The notes: generated by a model from the letters alone, not told the origin. Counted from the stretch's first letter, positions 1-7,780 are shown. The stretch is 64,000 nucleotides of DNA from Jeotgalibacillus sp. S-D1 (GCF_004358665.1 NZ_SMZR01000002.1:682001-746000); one strand, 5' to 3'. Made by a program: numbers and translations.

Positions 1-1
1 G

Positions 2-172
2 AAGGACATTGGCATGATAAAAGAACAGCGGCGCGGGCAATGGATTGTCTATTCTCTTAATGAAGAATTTGAAGGCTATGAAATGGTTAAAAACGTCCTT
101 CATCATCTTCCAGTGCAAGACCATCATTTAGAAGACCTTATTCAAAGAGGAAAACGAATTTCCTGTGAATAA
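2..172 (+). CDS. ArsR-family repressor, C-terminal fragment (cut by window edge)
   Basis: The window opens inside a reading frame that ends at a TAA and encodes 56 residues. It contains RRGQWIVYSLN, the usual shape of the beta-wing and following strand of ArsR/SmtB winged-helix repressors (compare RGRWVYYSL in that family). The stop lies about 20 nt before the arsB start, so this is most likely the first gene of the arsenic operon: the As(III)-sensing repressor that releases the promoter when arsenite binds. The DNA-recognition helix and the metal-site cysteines would lie to the left of base 1 and cannot be checked. The assignment rests on the wing motif plus the operon context. Confidence 0.75.
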   Translation, partial: KDIGMIKEQRRGQWIVYSLNEEFEGYEMVKNVLHHLPVQDHHLEDLIQRGKRISCE

Positions 173-191
173 GCATTAAGGAGTGTCGCAT

Positions 192-1490
192 GTGTTAGAG
201 ATTAGTTTAGCAATTATCATATTTTTAGCCACGTTAACGCTGGTGATCTGGCAGCCAAAAGGCCTTGGAATCGGCTGGTCGGCCTGTGGAGGAGCTTTGA
301 TTGCCCTATTGCTCGGCGTAGTAACGATGCAGGACGTGCTTGATGTAACGTCGATTGTTTGGAACGCCACATTAACATTTGTTGCGTTAATTATTATTTC
401 CTTAATTTTAGATGAGATTGGATTTTTCGAATGGTCCGCCCTTCATATGGCTCGATTCGCAAAAGGAAGCGGCATTAAAATGTTTATTTATGTAACGCTG
501 CTCGGCGCATTAGTGGCCGCATTTTTTGCCAATGATGGAGCGGCGCTTATTCTGACTCCGATCGTGCTCGCAATGGTCCGGAACCTTAATTTTAAAGAAG
601 CGATGATTCTGCCGTTTATTATGGCAAGCGGATTTATTGCTGATACCGCCTCCCTCCCGCTTATTGTAAGCAACCTGGTTAACATTGTGTCCGCTGACGT
701 ATTTGGCATCGGATTTGCGGAATACGCCAGCCGGATGATCATTCCAAACTTTTTCAGCATTGGTGCGAGTCTGCTTGTTCTCTGGCTGTTTTTCCGTAAG
801 AGCATCCCGGAAAATTATGATATGAGCCAGCTGCGCAAGCCGCAGGAAGCACTAAAGGATGCGCGGATGTTCCGCTTATCCTGGGGAGTTCTGGCTGTCC
901 TTTTAGCAGGGTACTTTGCAAGTGAATTTACTGGCGTTCCCGTATCGATTATTGCGGGGATCATCGCCATCGTATTTCTGCTGATCGCGAGAAAAAGCCC
1001 TGCCGTTCACACTACACAAGTAATCAAGGACGCACCGTGGGCCATCGTGTTTTTCTCCATTGGCATGTACGTTGTAGTGTACGGCCTTCGAAATGCAGGA
1101 CTGACAAGTGTACTGGCAGATGTTATCGAAATGGCTGCCGGGCAGGGATTATTTGCTGCTACGATCAGCATGGGCTTTATTGCCGCCATTTTGTCCTCTG
1201 TAATGAATAACATGCCGACTGTCATGATCGATGCGCTGGCCATTCAGGAAACCAACACCACAGGTATTATTCGGGAAGCTCTTATTTATGCCAATGTCAT
1301 CGGCTCTGATCTTGGCCCGAAAATTACACCAATCGGCTCATTAGCCACGCTTTTATGGCTTCATGTACTGAGCAAAAAAGGTTTTAACATTAGTTGGGGA
1401 TACTATTTTAAAGTCGGAATTATTCTCACCATCCCTACCCTGCTTGTCACACTAATCGGCCTGTATTTATGGCTGATCATTATTCTATAA
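192..1490 (+). CDS. arsB: Arsenite efflux pump ArsB (ArsB/NhaD ion transporter superfamily)
   Basis: Encodes about 432 residues of almost continuous hydrophobic segments, the usual length and character of the 12-helix ArsB family rather than the shorter Acr3 (YqcL) type. The segment [15 protein letters not shown] and the C-terminal [19 protein letters not shown] are hallmarks of ArsB. It exports As(III)/Sb(III) across the membrane, alone by membrane potential or as the channel partner of the ArsA ATPase encoded downstream. Start choice: the AAGGAG at 178-183 abuts the GTG at 183, so the in-frame GTG at 192, eight bases further on, is more likely. The gap to arsC is 22 nt, so the two are cotranscribed. 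Confidence 0.95.
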   Translation: MLEISLAIIIFLATLTLVIWQPKGLGIGWSACGGALIALLLGVVTMQDVLDVTSIVWNATLTFVALIIISLILDEIGFFEWSALHMARFAKGSGIKMFIYVTLLGALVAAFFANDGAALILTPIVLAMVRNLNFKEAMILPFIMASGFIADTASLPLIVSNLVNIVSADVFGIGFAEYASRMIIPNFFSIGASLLVLWLFFRKSIPENYDMSQLRKPQEALKDARMFRLSWGVLAVLLAGYFASEFTGVPVSIIAGIIAIVFLLIARKSPAVHTTQVIKDAPWAIVFFSIGMYVVVYGLRNAGLTSVLADVIEMAAGQGLFAATISMGFIAAILSSVMNNMPTVMIDALAIQETNTTGIIREALIYANVIGSDLGPKITPIGSLATLLWLHVLSKKGFNISWGYYFKVGIILTIPTLLVTLIGLYLWLIIIL

Positions 1491-1512
1491 ATAATAAAAG
1501 GAGCAATTAATT

Positions 1513-1932
1513 ATGTCTAAAAAAACACTTTATTTTCTATGTACCGGTAACTCATGCAGAAGCCAAATGGCTGAAGGATTCGGAAAAGAGTATCTCAGCG
1601 ATGAATGGAATGTGCTAAGTGCAGGACTTGAAGCACATGGCCTGAACCCAAATGCAGTGAAAGCAATGAATGAGGTTGGAATCGATATCTCGAACCAAAC
1701 CTCGGATACGATTGATCCGGATATCTTAAACAACGCTGATTTTGTTGTGACACTTTGCGGACATGCCGCAGACCACTGCCCGACTACTCCGCCTCATTTG
1801 AGACGTGAGCACTGGGGATTTGATGATCCGGCGAAAGCGGAAGGTACTCCAGAAGAAAAATGGAAAGTCTTCCAAACCGTCCGTGATCAGATTGGTGCAA
1901 GAATAAAGGAATTTGCTGAAACGGGAAAATAA
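1513..1932 (+). CDS. arsC: Arsenate reductase, thioredoxin-coupled
   Basis: A 139-residue protein of the low-molecular-weight tyrosine phosphatase fold that reduces As(V) to As(III) for export. The P-loop C10-T-G-N-S-C15-R and the redox pair C82/C89 (LCGHAADHC) match the three catalytic cysteines of the Bacillus/Staphylococcus class, which resolves through C82-C89 and is regenerated by thioredoxin rather than glutaredoxin. Preceded by AAAAGGAG. The family assignment is firm from motif spacing alone. Confidence 0.97.
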   Translation: MSKKTLYFLCTGNSCRSQMAEGFGKEYLSDEWNVLSAGLEAHGLNPNAVKAMNEVGIDISNQTSDTIDPDILNNADFVVTLCGHAADHCPTTPPHLRREHWGFDDPAKAEGTPEEKWKVFQTVRDQIGARIKEFAETGK

Positions 1933-1951
1933 ATATAGCTTAAAACAAAAT

Positions 1952-1985
1952 AGCCAGCTCACAAGTTTTTTCGTGTGAACTGGCT
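1952..1985 (+). terminator. Hairpin between arsC and arsD
   Basis: AGCCAGCTCACA at 1952-1963 pairs with TGTGAACTGGCT at 1974-1985 (12-bp stem, one mismatch), followed only by a short T-containing tail (TTACTTA). It sits inside the operon, 27 nt before the arsD start. It is either a leaky terminator or an RNA-stability hairpin that would make arsBC transcripts more abundant than arsDA. Confidence 0.6.
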
Positions 1986-2014
1986 TTACTTATTGATCAG
2001 GGAGGTTTTTTAAA

Positions 2015-2374
2015 ATGGCTGATATTACTATTTATGATCCTGCCATGTGCTGCAGCACGGGGGTTTGCGGTCCCGGTGTGGATCCTGAGCTTACAAGAAT
2101 CGCTTCAGCTCTTCATAAGCTGGAAACCAAAGGAATTGCAGTGAAACGTTATAATCTTGCTAACGACCCCGCAGCATTTATCGAGAACGATGAAGTGAAA
2201 AAACTGCTTCACTCTAAAGGAGCCGATGCTCTTCCCTTCGTTTTTATTAATGGAAATTTTGCTGCTGCCGGCGGCTATCCTGCCAATGAAGAGCTGGCAG
2301 AACATTTTTCTCTTGAAACCGGAGATCTGGAACAAAAGAAACCCAAACTCACTATTGACTTAAAATCGATTTGA
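2015..2374 (+). CDS. arsD: Arsenite metallochaperone ArsD
   Basis: A 119-residue protein with the vicinal pair C12-C13 and C18 (AMCCSTGVCG), the three cysteines that bind As(III) and hand it to ArsA in the characterised E. coli plasmid system. It also acts as a weak second repressor in that system. The C-terminal vicinal cysteine pairs found in plasmid R773 ArsD are absent here, as in many Gram-positive homologues. It lies 18 nt upstream of arsA, its functional partner. Confidence 0.96.
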   Translation: MADITIYDPAMCCSTGVCGPGVDPELTRIASALHKLETKGIAVKRYNLANDPAAFIENDEVKKLLHSKGADALPFVFINGNFAAAGGYPANEELAEHFSLETGDLEQKKPKLTIDLKSI

Positions 2375-2392
2375 CGAAATGGAGGTGCGATT

Positions 2393-4114
2393 ATGTTTGA
2401 ACGATTTGATCCAATTTCTGCATCATTAACTCCTTTTTTATTTTTCACTGGAAAAGGAGGGGTCGGAAAAACGTCAACCGCCTGTGCTACTGCCATTTCT
2501 CTTGCCGATCAGGGGAAAAAAATTCTGCTTGTAAGCACTGACCCTGCTTCTAATTTACAGGATGTACTGGAAATTGAAGTCGGCCGTGAGCCGACAGATG
2601 TTCCGGCAGTAAATGGACTGGATGCCTGCAATATTGATCCGGAGGAGGCGGCCAGAATCTACCGGGAATCAGTCATCGCGCCGTATCGAGGTGTTCTTCC
2701 TGATGATGCTGTTTCATCCATGGAAGAGCAATTATCGGGTGCATGCACGGTAGAAATTGCCGCATTTGATGAATTCACCTCCCTGCTTGTGGATCCAGTC
2801 ATCACATCTAATTATGACCATATTTTGTTTGATACAGCGCCAACCGGTCATACCCTTCGTCTGCTTCAGCTGCCAACAGCATGGAGTTCATTTCTTGATG
2901 CGAGCACACATGGCGCAACTTGTTTAGGACCGTTGTCGGGTCTGCAGGAAAAAAAGGCTGCCTACAGCAAAAGCATGGATTCCCTGGCAGATCCGAATCA
3001 AACACAGCTTATACTCGTTACACGCCCTGACTTGTCTGCGATAAATGAAGCGAACAGAGCAGCAAAAGAACTGATGGAGATTGGAATGACCAACCAGCAC
3101 CTGATCGTTAATGGCTGGCTGGATGACCTTCAGACAAATGATTCTGTTGCCCTGGCCTTTTATGAACGGCAGCGCAAAGCAGCTGGTGCTATAAACAGCA
3201 CCGATGCGGCAGTCTATAAGCTTCCTTTTGTTGCGCATTCCCTCACCGGCGCAGACTCTTTGCGGGACTGGTTCTCTCTAAATAAGAGTCAGCCGCCTGT
3301 TGAAGATACTAACAAAAAAGAGACCATCGGGGATTTAAATACGTTAGATGACTATGTGGAGTCCATTATCAACAATCATCAACGCGTCTTGATGATGATG
3401 GGAAAAGGCGGAGTCGGCAAAACCTCAATGGCAGCTGCTGTTGCTTCCAAACTAGCTCAAAGGGGATATTCGGTTCATTTAACGACAACCGATCCTGCTG
3501 ACCATATTACGGGGATGGTGCACGAAGACTCTCCTTACCTGCATATAAGCAGCATTGATCCAAAAAAAGAAATTGCCCGCTATACCGAACAGGTTTTAGC
3601 AGAAGCCGCCTCTTTATCTCAATCAGAACGGGATTATCTGGAAGAAGATTTGCGTTCTCCATGCACTGAAGAAATAGCGGTTTTTCAAGCATTTGCTTCA
3701 ATCGTTTCCCAAACACGTCACGACTTTATCGTCATTGACACTGCACCAACCGGCCATACACTGCTGTTGCTGGATGCGGCACAATCCTATCATAAAGAAG
3801 TTGAGCGCATGACAGCGCAAGAAACACCCGACAGCATCAAACAGCTGCTCCCAACTTTACGTGATCCGCTCAAGACCAGTATCGCGATTGTGACTTTAGC
3901 GGAGGCAACTCCCGTATTGGAAGCTTCGCGCTTGCAAACGGATCTCATAAGGGCAGGCATTAGTCCCTCCTGGTGGCTGATTAATCAATCACTATTAGCT
4001 GCCCAGTCCAAAGAACCGATCTTAATGAGCAGAGCAGAAGCAGAAAAAAACTGGATCCATAAAGTGAAAAAGGAATTTGCAAAAAACACGGCGTTAATTC
4101 CCTGGCAGAATTAA
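2393..4114 (+). CDS. arsA: Arsenite-stimulated ATPase ArsA (two-domain)
   Basis: A 573-residue duplicated ATPase. Each half carries a deviant Walker A loop: G20-K-G-G-V-G-K-T27 and G337-K-G-G-V-G-K-T344. Each half also has the signature DTAPTGHT. Three cysteines fall where the metalloid site is known in E. coli ArsA (113, 172, 422): C118 (SGACTVEIA), C177 (GATCLGP) and C424 (RSPCTEEIA). It hydrolyses ATP to drive ArsB and receives As(III) from ArsD. The start has a good GGAGG site eight bases upstream of the ATG. Confidence 0.97.
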   Translation: MFERFDPISASLTPFLFFTGKGGVGKTSTACATAISLADQGKKILLVSTDPASNLQDVLEIEVGREPTDVPAVNGLDACNIDPEEAARIYRESVIAPYRGVLPDDAVSSMEEQLSGACTVEIAAFDEFTSLLVDPVITSNYDHILFDTAPTGHTLRLLQLPTAWSSFLDASTHGATCLGPLSGLQEKKAAYSKSMDSLADPNQTQLILVTRPDLSAINEANRAAKELMEIGMTNQHLIVNGWLDDLQTNDSVALAFYERQRKAAGAINSTDAAVYKLPFVAHSLTGADSLRDWFSLNKSQPPVEDTNKKETIGDLNTLDDYVESIINNHQRVLMMMGKGGVGKTSMAAAVASKLAQRGYSVHLTTTDPADHITGMVHEDSPYLHISSIDPKKEIARYTEQVLAEAASLSQSERDYLEEDLRSPCTEEIAVFQAFASIVSQTRHDFIVIDTAPTGHTLLLLDAAQSYHKEVERMTAQETPDSIKQLLPTLRDPLKTSIAIVTLAEATPVLEASRLQTDLIRAGISPSWWLINQSLLAAQSKEPILMSRAEAEKNWIHKVKKEFAKNTALIPWQN

Positions 4115-4154
4115 CCCCCTATCGTTTCACTTACAAAATAAAAGGGGTGTTTAG

Positions 4155-4583
4155 ATGAGTAACAATTATCAATCATTAATCGATCACCGCATTTGGATCG
4201 GTGGCGCAGCAGACGTTGAAGCAGTAAACACAAAAGAAACAATTGACGTGGTTTATGATCTGCGCTCAGAAAACAAAGAGCACCATCCTGCCCCAAACCG
4301 CATTCACCTGCCGATTGTGGACGACGAGAGCCACCAGGACGAGTCCGTGAAACAGGCGATAAAAACGGTTAAGAATGCAGTTGATGAAGGAAAGAAAGTC
4401 TATTTTCATTGCAGCGGCGGAAAAAACAGAACCGGTACCCTTGCGACTGCACTGCTGTTAGAATATGAGAAAGCCTCATCAATTGAAGAGGCTGAAAAAT
4501 TAGCGAAGTCCATACGCCCAGAGATTGCGCCAAAAAGTGAAATGATGGACGTATTAAAACGTCTTTATCCAACTAAAGCATAA
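4155..4583 (+). CDS. Dual-specificity / tyrosine-type protein phosphatase in the ars operon
   Basis: A 142-residue protein with the Cys-based phosphatase signature HCSGGKNRTG (C86, R92) and a candidate general-acid loop near IVDDES. It is compact, with no transmembrane segment. It lies 40 nt after arsA behind AAGGGGTG and so is an operon member. The CX5R active site is also a natural arsenate/arsenite-reactive site, because ArsC itself uses the same chemistry. Its role in arsenic handling is not clear from sequence: it could act on a phospho-substrate, or on arsenylated sugars or proteins. Similar phosphatase genes at the ends of extended Bacillus ars clusters are, from memory, known, but I cannot verify this. 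Confidence 0.8.
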   Translation: MSNNYQSLIDHRIWIGGAADVEAVNTKETIDVVYDLRSENKEHHPAPNRIHLPIVDDESHQDESVKQAIKTVKNAVDEGKKVYFHCSGGKNRTGTLATALLLEYEKASSIEEAEKLAKSIRPEIAPKSEMMDVLKRLYPTKA

Positions 4584-4597
4584 AGGAGCCGATTCTT

Positions 4598-4885
4598 ATG
4601 ATTATTACCGATGTTGCCCGCGATGCATTTCGCGATTTATTTGACCAGCACGATGCAAACAATGTGCGTGTGTTCTTTGCCGGACAAGGATGCGGAGCAC
4701 CTCAGCTCGGGCTTGCACTTGATTCCCCTGAGGAAAATGATGTGATGCAAACCGTCAATACGATCTCTGTAGCCATCGACCCTCAAATCCTCATACTGGC
4801 GGAAAATATCACACTCGATGTCCAGGATACCCCCCAAGGCCGCGGTATCGTTATGATGGGCCTGCCTGATAGTGATTGCTGTTAA
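4598..4885 (+). CDS. HesB/IscA-like (iron-sulfur biosynthesis family) protein
   Basis: A 95-residue protein starting MIITDVARDAF with a conserved GQGCGAPQLGLAL segment and a C-terminal SDCC. The single internal cysteine plus the C-terminal Cys-Cys resembles the three-cysteine metal/cluster site of A-type (IscA/HesB) carrier proteins. It is the last gene of the arsenic operon, 14 nt after the phosphatase. Arsenite attacks Fe-S clusters, so a cluster carrier or thiol-rich As(III) binder here would make sense. That role is inference. Confidence 0.75.
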   Translation: MIITDVARDAFRDLFDQHDANNVRVFFAGQGCGAPQLGLALDSPEENDVMQTVNTISVAIDPQILILAENITLDVQDTPQGRGIVMMGLPDSDCC

Positions 4886-4892
4886 TCGATAA

Positions 4893-4925
4893 AAAAGCCC
4901 GTTTTAGCAGACGGGCTTTTTTTAT
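4893..4925 (+). terminator. Rho-independent terminator of the arsenic operon
   Basis: AAGCCCGT and ACGGGCTT form an 8-bp stem around an 8-nt loop, followed by a run of seven or more T. It starts 8 nt after the HesB-like stop codon. Confidence 0.92.
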
Positions 4926-5014
4926 GGGAAGAATTGCGCTTGTATTTGAGTGCCGGGTGGTGAGTGAGCGGGATGCGATGAGGTGAGGCAGGGCAAGGCG
5001 GGGCGGAGGAGTTT

Positions 5015-5200
5015 TATCGGTCAACTTTTTCTGTTTATCGATCATGTTTCTTCTTTTATCGCACATGATCCTGAAGATATCATTCATGTTTGAAGATATA
5101 TCTAACTTCTTTGATTGTTAAAGTGTTTTATCGATCATGACTATGATTATATCGATCACTTCCCCCTGTTTATCGATCATGATTCCAGTTATATCGGTCA
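5015..5200 (+). repeat. Nine-box 21-nt phased TATCGATCA element, copy 1
   Basis: TATC boxes start at 5015, 5036, 5057, 5078, 5099, then after a 30-nt interval at 5129, 5150, 5171, 5192. Every other interval is exactly 21 nt. Most boxes read TATCGATCA or differ by one or two bases, and the last reads TATCGGTCA. The intervening 12 nt are mostly pyrimidine-rich and not conserved. Two looser boxes follow near 5232 and 5254. A G-rich stretch (4960-5010) precedes and a C-rich one follows. The element fills the gap between the convergent arsenic operon and permease gene. No protein-coding potential is credible. Confidence 0.85.
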
Positions 5201-5378
5201 GCCGCCCCCTCGAAGCATTCATCCTTCCCCCTATCGCTCTTATTATCCACCGATATCAGTCATGCTTACCCATGTTTCGAATGCTATCTTCATAAATCTG
5301 GACATTTTAGAATTGGCGGGGCTTCAAAAAAGTTTGTTATTGATCCGCATAGGATGGTCAGGCATAGCTAACATGAAG

Positions 5379-5415
5379 ATAAACGCCCTTCTCCGTTACG
5401 AGAAAGGGCGTTTTC
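5379..5415. terminator. Bidirectional terminator
   Basis: AAACGCCCTTCT and AGAAAGGGCGTTT pair around an 8-nt loop and are flanked by T runs usable on the + strand (TTTTCCGTTTT) and by A runs on the left. It lies just past the stop of the small Cys-Cys peptide gene on the minus strand, so it probably ends that operon. Confidence 0.8.
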
Positions 5416-5419
5416 CGTT

Positions 5420-5515
5420 TTATCTTTTTTCTTTATCCTTTTCTTCAACAATCTTAATCTTGCAGCAATCATCTTTTTTTTCCTTTTTAAAAACTTTTAT
5501 TATTTTCTTAAGCAT
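5420..5515 (-). CDS. 31-residue lysine-rich Cys-Cys peptide
   Basis: A short frame beginning with ATG at 5515, eight bases after an AAAGGGGG ribosome-binding site, and ending at TAA 5422-5420. The peptide is strongly basic at its N-terminus (MLKKIIKVFKK), has a central KKDDCCKIKIVEE and a charged tail. It begins 15 nt after the permease stop in the same direction and ends just before a terminator, so it looks like the last gene of the ArsR-permease operon. A vicinal Cys pair in a gene under ArsR control suggests As(III) or soft-metal binding. Function is inference. Confidence 0.6.
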   Translation of the reverse strand: MLKKIIKVFKKEKKDDCCKIKIVEEKDKEKR

Positions 5516-5530
5516 TACCTGCACCCCCTT

Positions 5531-6394
5531 TTAAAGTAAATAGAAAATAAACCCTGATAATGTGGCCATTGACAGCACAGATGCAATAAAGACAATGACG
5601 AGCTGCATTTGAAATATTGATTTTAGTAATACCACCTCAGGGAGGCTTGCTCCTGCTGAGCTGATTAGTAAAGCCATAATCGGCCCCAACGCCATTCCTT
5701 TTACTAACAGCACCTGAGATATCGGAATCATACTGGAAAGCCTGATGTACAAAGGAATTCCTATCACAGCCGCTACAGGAATTAACCACCAGGCATCATG
5801 CCCGAAATACGCAGCAATCATCTCAGTTGGCACAAGACCATGAATACCAGCTCCAATTGCCGCACCAATTAATAAATAGGGCAAAACCGATTTCATTAGC
5901 TTTTTAGTTTCAAGCCATGCCCCTTTCAGATTCCATGCTTCTTTTACATGCTGATTGAACCCTTCCATCATTACTTTTTTCACATAACGCTCAAAACCCA
6001 ATTTTTCAAGAGAAAAACCAATTAAGATAGAAAAAACAGACGTAACAGCCATATAAATGAATGTCACTTTCCACCCTAGAATAACGCCCATAATGGTCAA
6101 GATCGTTGGATCAAGTAAGGGCGAAGCAAACAGGAATACCATCGTTAATCCAAATGGGACTTTATTTTTCAGCATGTTTACAACGACCGGAATCGTCGAA
6201 CAGGAACAAAAAGGAGTAATAAAAGCAAACAGAACTGCGATTGTTCCCCCTTTTATTGAGGAACTAGTCCTTAAATAGTGTTCAATCCGCTCATAAGGAA
6301 TCCAGGATTGTAAGGCATTGATGGCCAACGAAATGACAACAAATAGTACAGTAAGCTCCAGTACAATCCATAAAAATGTTTGAAGAAACGCCAA
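5531..6394 (-). CDS. ArsP/DUF318-type permease (SO_0444 family)
   Basis: A 287-residue membrane protein with about eight hydrophobic segments. The first half contains FITPFCSCSTIPV (C63, C65), the diagnostic motif of the DUF318 permease family, whose members include ArsP exporters of trivalent organoarsenicals and proposed metal exporters. TTG start with AAGGAGAG seven bases upstream. It follows the ArsR repressor and has its own operator palindrome in the 61-nt gap between them, so arsenic or antimony (inorganic or methylated) is the likely substrate class. Which one cannot be told from sequence. Confidence 0.9.
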   Translation of the reverse strand: MAFLQTFLWIVLELTVLFVVISLAINALQSWIPYERIEHYLRTSSSIKGGTIAVLFAFITPFCSCSTIPVVVNMLKNKVPFGLTMVFLFASPLLDPTILTIMGVILGWKVTFIYMAVTSVFSILIGFSLEKLGFERYVKKVMMEGFNQHVKEAWNLKGAWLETKKLMKSVLPYLLIGAAIGAGIHGLVPTEMIAAYFGHDAWWLIPVAAVIGIPLYIRLSSMIPISQVLLVKGMALGPIMALLISSAGASLPEVVLLKSIFQMQLVIVFIASVLSMATLSGFIFYLL

Positions 6395-6413
6395 CTGTAT
6401 TCTCTCCTTTCTA

Positions 6414-6437
6414 ATACATCAAAAAAATTTGATGTAT
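6414..6437. promoter_or_regulatory. ArsR operator-like palindrome, site 1
   Basis: ATACATCAAA and TTTGATGTAT form a perfect inverted repeat with a 4-nt AAAA spacer. It lies between the repressor stop (6456) and the permease start (6394). The core ATCAA...TTGAT is shared with two more sites upstream of the repressor gene and fits ArsR-type operators of Bacillales. Confidence 0.75.
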
Positions 6438-6455
6438 AACCTAAAATAAATGCTG

Positions 6456-6779
6456 TCAGCATTTATCCTCATTCCTAAACAAGCAGCATAATTCCGGGGA
6501 GAGAATTTGGTTCAATTCAACATCATTAATGGAATAATAGTTCCATGTCCCCTTTTTCTCTACCTTGACAAAGCCTGCACCCAAAAGCTGTTTTAAATGA
6601 TAGGACAATTTTGACTGCGGCATATCAATAACCTCTGCTAAATCACAGACACAAACAGACTGGTGTTTTTGGACCAGATGCAGGATATGGAGTCTTTTCT
6701 CATCTGCCAATGCTTTAAATTTTTTTTCAAATTGCTGAAATGTTGAGGGTATTGGCTTTAGATCCATTGTTTCCTTCAT
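6456..6779 (-). CDS. ArsR-family metalloregulatory repressor
   Basis: A 107-residue winged-helix protein. SVCVCDLAEVIDMPQSKLSYHLKQL contains the alpha-3 CxC metal site (CVCDL, as in As(III)-sensing ArsR) followed by the recognition helix; WNYYSIN is the wing. A C-terminal CC and a terminal C may add thiol ligands. It likely represses its own operon with the permease and the Cys-Cys peptide through the palindromes at 6414, 6797 and perhaps 6857. AAGGAG lies ten bases before the ATG. Confidence 0.93.
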   Translation of the reverse strand: MKETMDLKPIPSTFQQFEKKFKALADEKRLHILHLVQKHQSVCVCDLAEVIDMPQSKLSYHLKQLLGAGFVKVEKKGTWNYYSINDVELNQILSPELCCLFRNEDKC

Positions 6780-6796
6780 TAGTTCCCACTCCTTCT

Positions 6797-6820
6797 ATAC
6801 ATCAATTTTTTTTGATATAT
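6797..6820. promoter_or_regulatory. ArsR operator-like palindrome, site 2
   Basis: ATACATCAA and TTGATATAT around a 6-nt T spacer. It lies directly downstream of the -10 hexamer of the repressor promoter, over the expected transcription start, where bound repressor would block initiation. Confidence 0.78.
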
Positions 6821-6822
6821 AA

Positions 6823-6852
6823 AGTATATGCTAAAGCGGTTATAACCGTCAA
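6823..6852 (-). promoter_or_regulatory. Promoter of the arsR-permease operon
   Basis: On the minus strand TTGACG (6852-6847) and TATACT (6828-6823) are separated by 18 nt, a good sigma-A promoter. Operator site 2 begins 3 nt downstream and site 3 lies 5 nt upstream of the -35. Confidence 0.72.
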
Positions 6853-6856
6853 CTGC

Positions 6857-6878
6857 TACATCAATTTTTTTTGATTTA
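6857..6878. promoter_or_regulatory. ArsR operator-like palindrome, site 3
   Basis: TACATCAA and TTGATTTA with a T6 spacer, nearly the same as site 2. It lies upstream of the repressor promoter and about 95 nt upstream of the divergent hydrolase start, so it may assist repression by looping or bring the hydrolase under the same control. Confidence 0.65.
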
Positions 6879-6972
6879 AATTCATGACAGTTAGGATGAC
6901 TATTCCATTCGAAAAACGGGTACTGTTTACTATCTCAATATCGAGAATTAAAACTATAGGAGGAAACTTAAA

Positions 6973-7776
6973 ATGGGACATTATGTTGAAGTAGAAAAAG
7001 ATATAAACCTTTTCGTGGAAGACATCGGACAAGGACAGCCCATAATCTTTATTCACGGCTGGCCGGTTAATCATAAAATGTTTGAATATCAAATGAATGA
7101 ACTGCCAAAGCATGGCTATCGTTTTATTGGAATTGATCTGAGGGGATACGGAAAATCAGACCGCCCTTGGACGGGTTATGATTATGACCGGCATGCAGAT
7201 GATATTCGTGCAGTTATAGACTATTTACAGCTTGAAAATGCTGTTCTTGCCGGATTTTCAATGGGAGGACCCATTTCCATTCGCTATATGGCTCGTCACG
7301 AGGCTTTTCAAATCAGCAAACTGATTTTGCTGGCACCGGCAGCACCTAAATTTACAAAATCAGATGATTATGAACTGGGTATTGAAGCGGTGGAAGTGGA
7401 TGATATGATGGCAAGCATACAAAAAGACCGTCCAGCTTTCTTAACCGGTTTTGGCGAAAAGTTCTTTCATCAGGAGCCTTCTGAACCGTTCAGAAAATGG
7501 TTTGGCTCACTTGGATTAGAGGCATCGGCACACGGAACGATCCATTCCGCTAAAGCATTGCGCGATGAGGACAGCCGCCCTGATCTTGCGGCAATTGATG
7601 TTCCTACCCTCATCCTTCATGGTAAATTTGATGATATTTGCCCCTACACATTTGCACCTCTCCTGGCCGAGGATATTACCAATGCAGAAGTGATCGCTTT
7701 TGAAAACAGCGGACATGGGTTAGTCTTTGAAGAAAAAGAAAAAGTGAATAGTGAAATTCTCAGCTTTTTGAGCTGA
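6973..7776 (+). CDS. Alpha/beta hydrolase (haloperoxidase/esterase-like)
   Basis: A 267-residue single-domain hydrolase. The oxyanion-hole segment is HGWPVN, the nucleophile elbow GFSMGG places Ser at 96, the acid is Asp220 or Asp221 (HGKFDD), and the base is His248 (NSGHGL). This arrangement is typical of the cofactor-free haloperoxidase / aryl esterase subgroup. The substrate is unknown. AGGAGG lies nine bases before the ATG. It is divergent from the ArsR operon and shares its operator-rich upstream region, so arsenic-linked regulation is possible. Confidence 0.9.
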   Translation: MGHYVEVEKDINLFVEDIGQGQPIIFIHGWPVNHKMFEYQMNELPKHGYRFIGIDLRGYGKSDRPWTGYDYDRHADDIRAVIDYLQLENAVLAGFSMGGPISIRYMARHEAFQISKLILLAPAAPKFTKSDDYELGIEAVEVDDMMASIQKDRPAFLTGFGEKFFHQEPSEPFRKWFGSLGLEASAHGTIHSAKALRDEDSRPDLAAIDVPTLILHGKFDDICPYTFAPLLAEDITNAEVIAFENSGHGLVFEEKEKVNSEILSFLS

Positions 7777-7780
7777 ATGA

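Noticed and set aside
5015-5200. CRISPR array
   Set aside because: The repeated part is only about 9 nt and variable, spacers are 12 nt, and there are no cas genes.
5115-5534. 139-aa + strand frame over copy 1 of the boxes
   Set aside because: Same repeat-driven artefact; it also runs through a terminator and antisense to the small Cys-Cys peptide gene.
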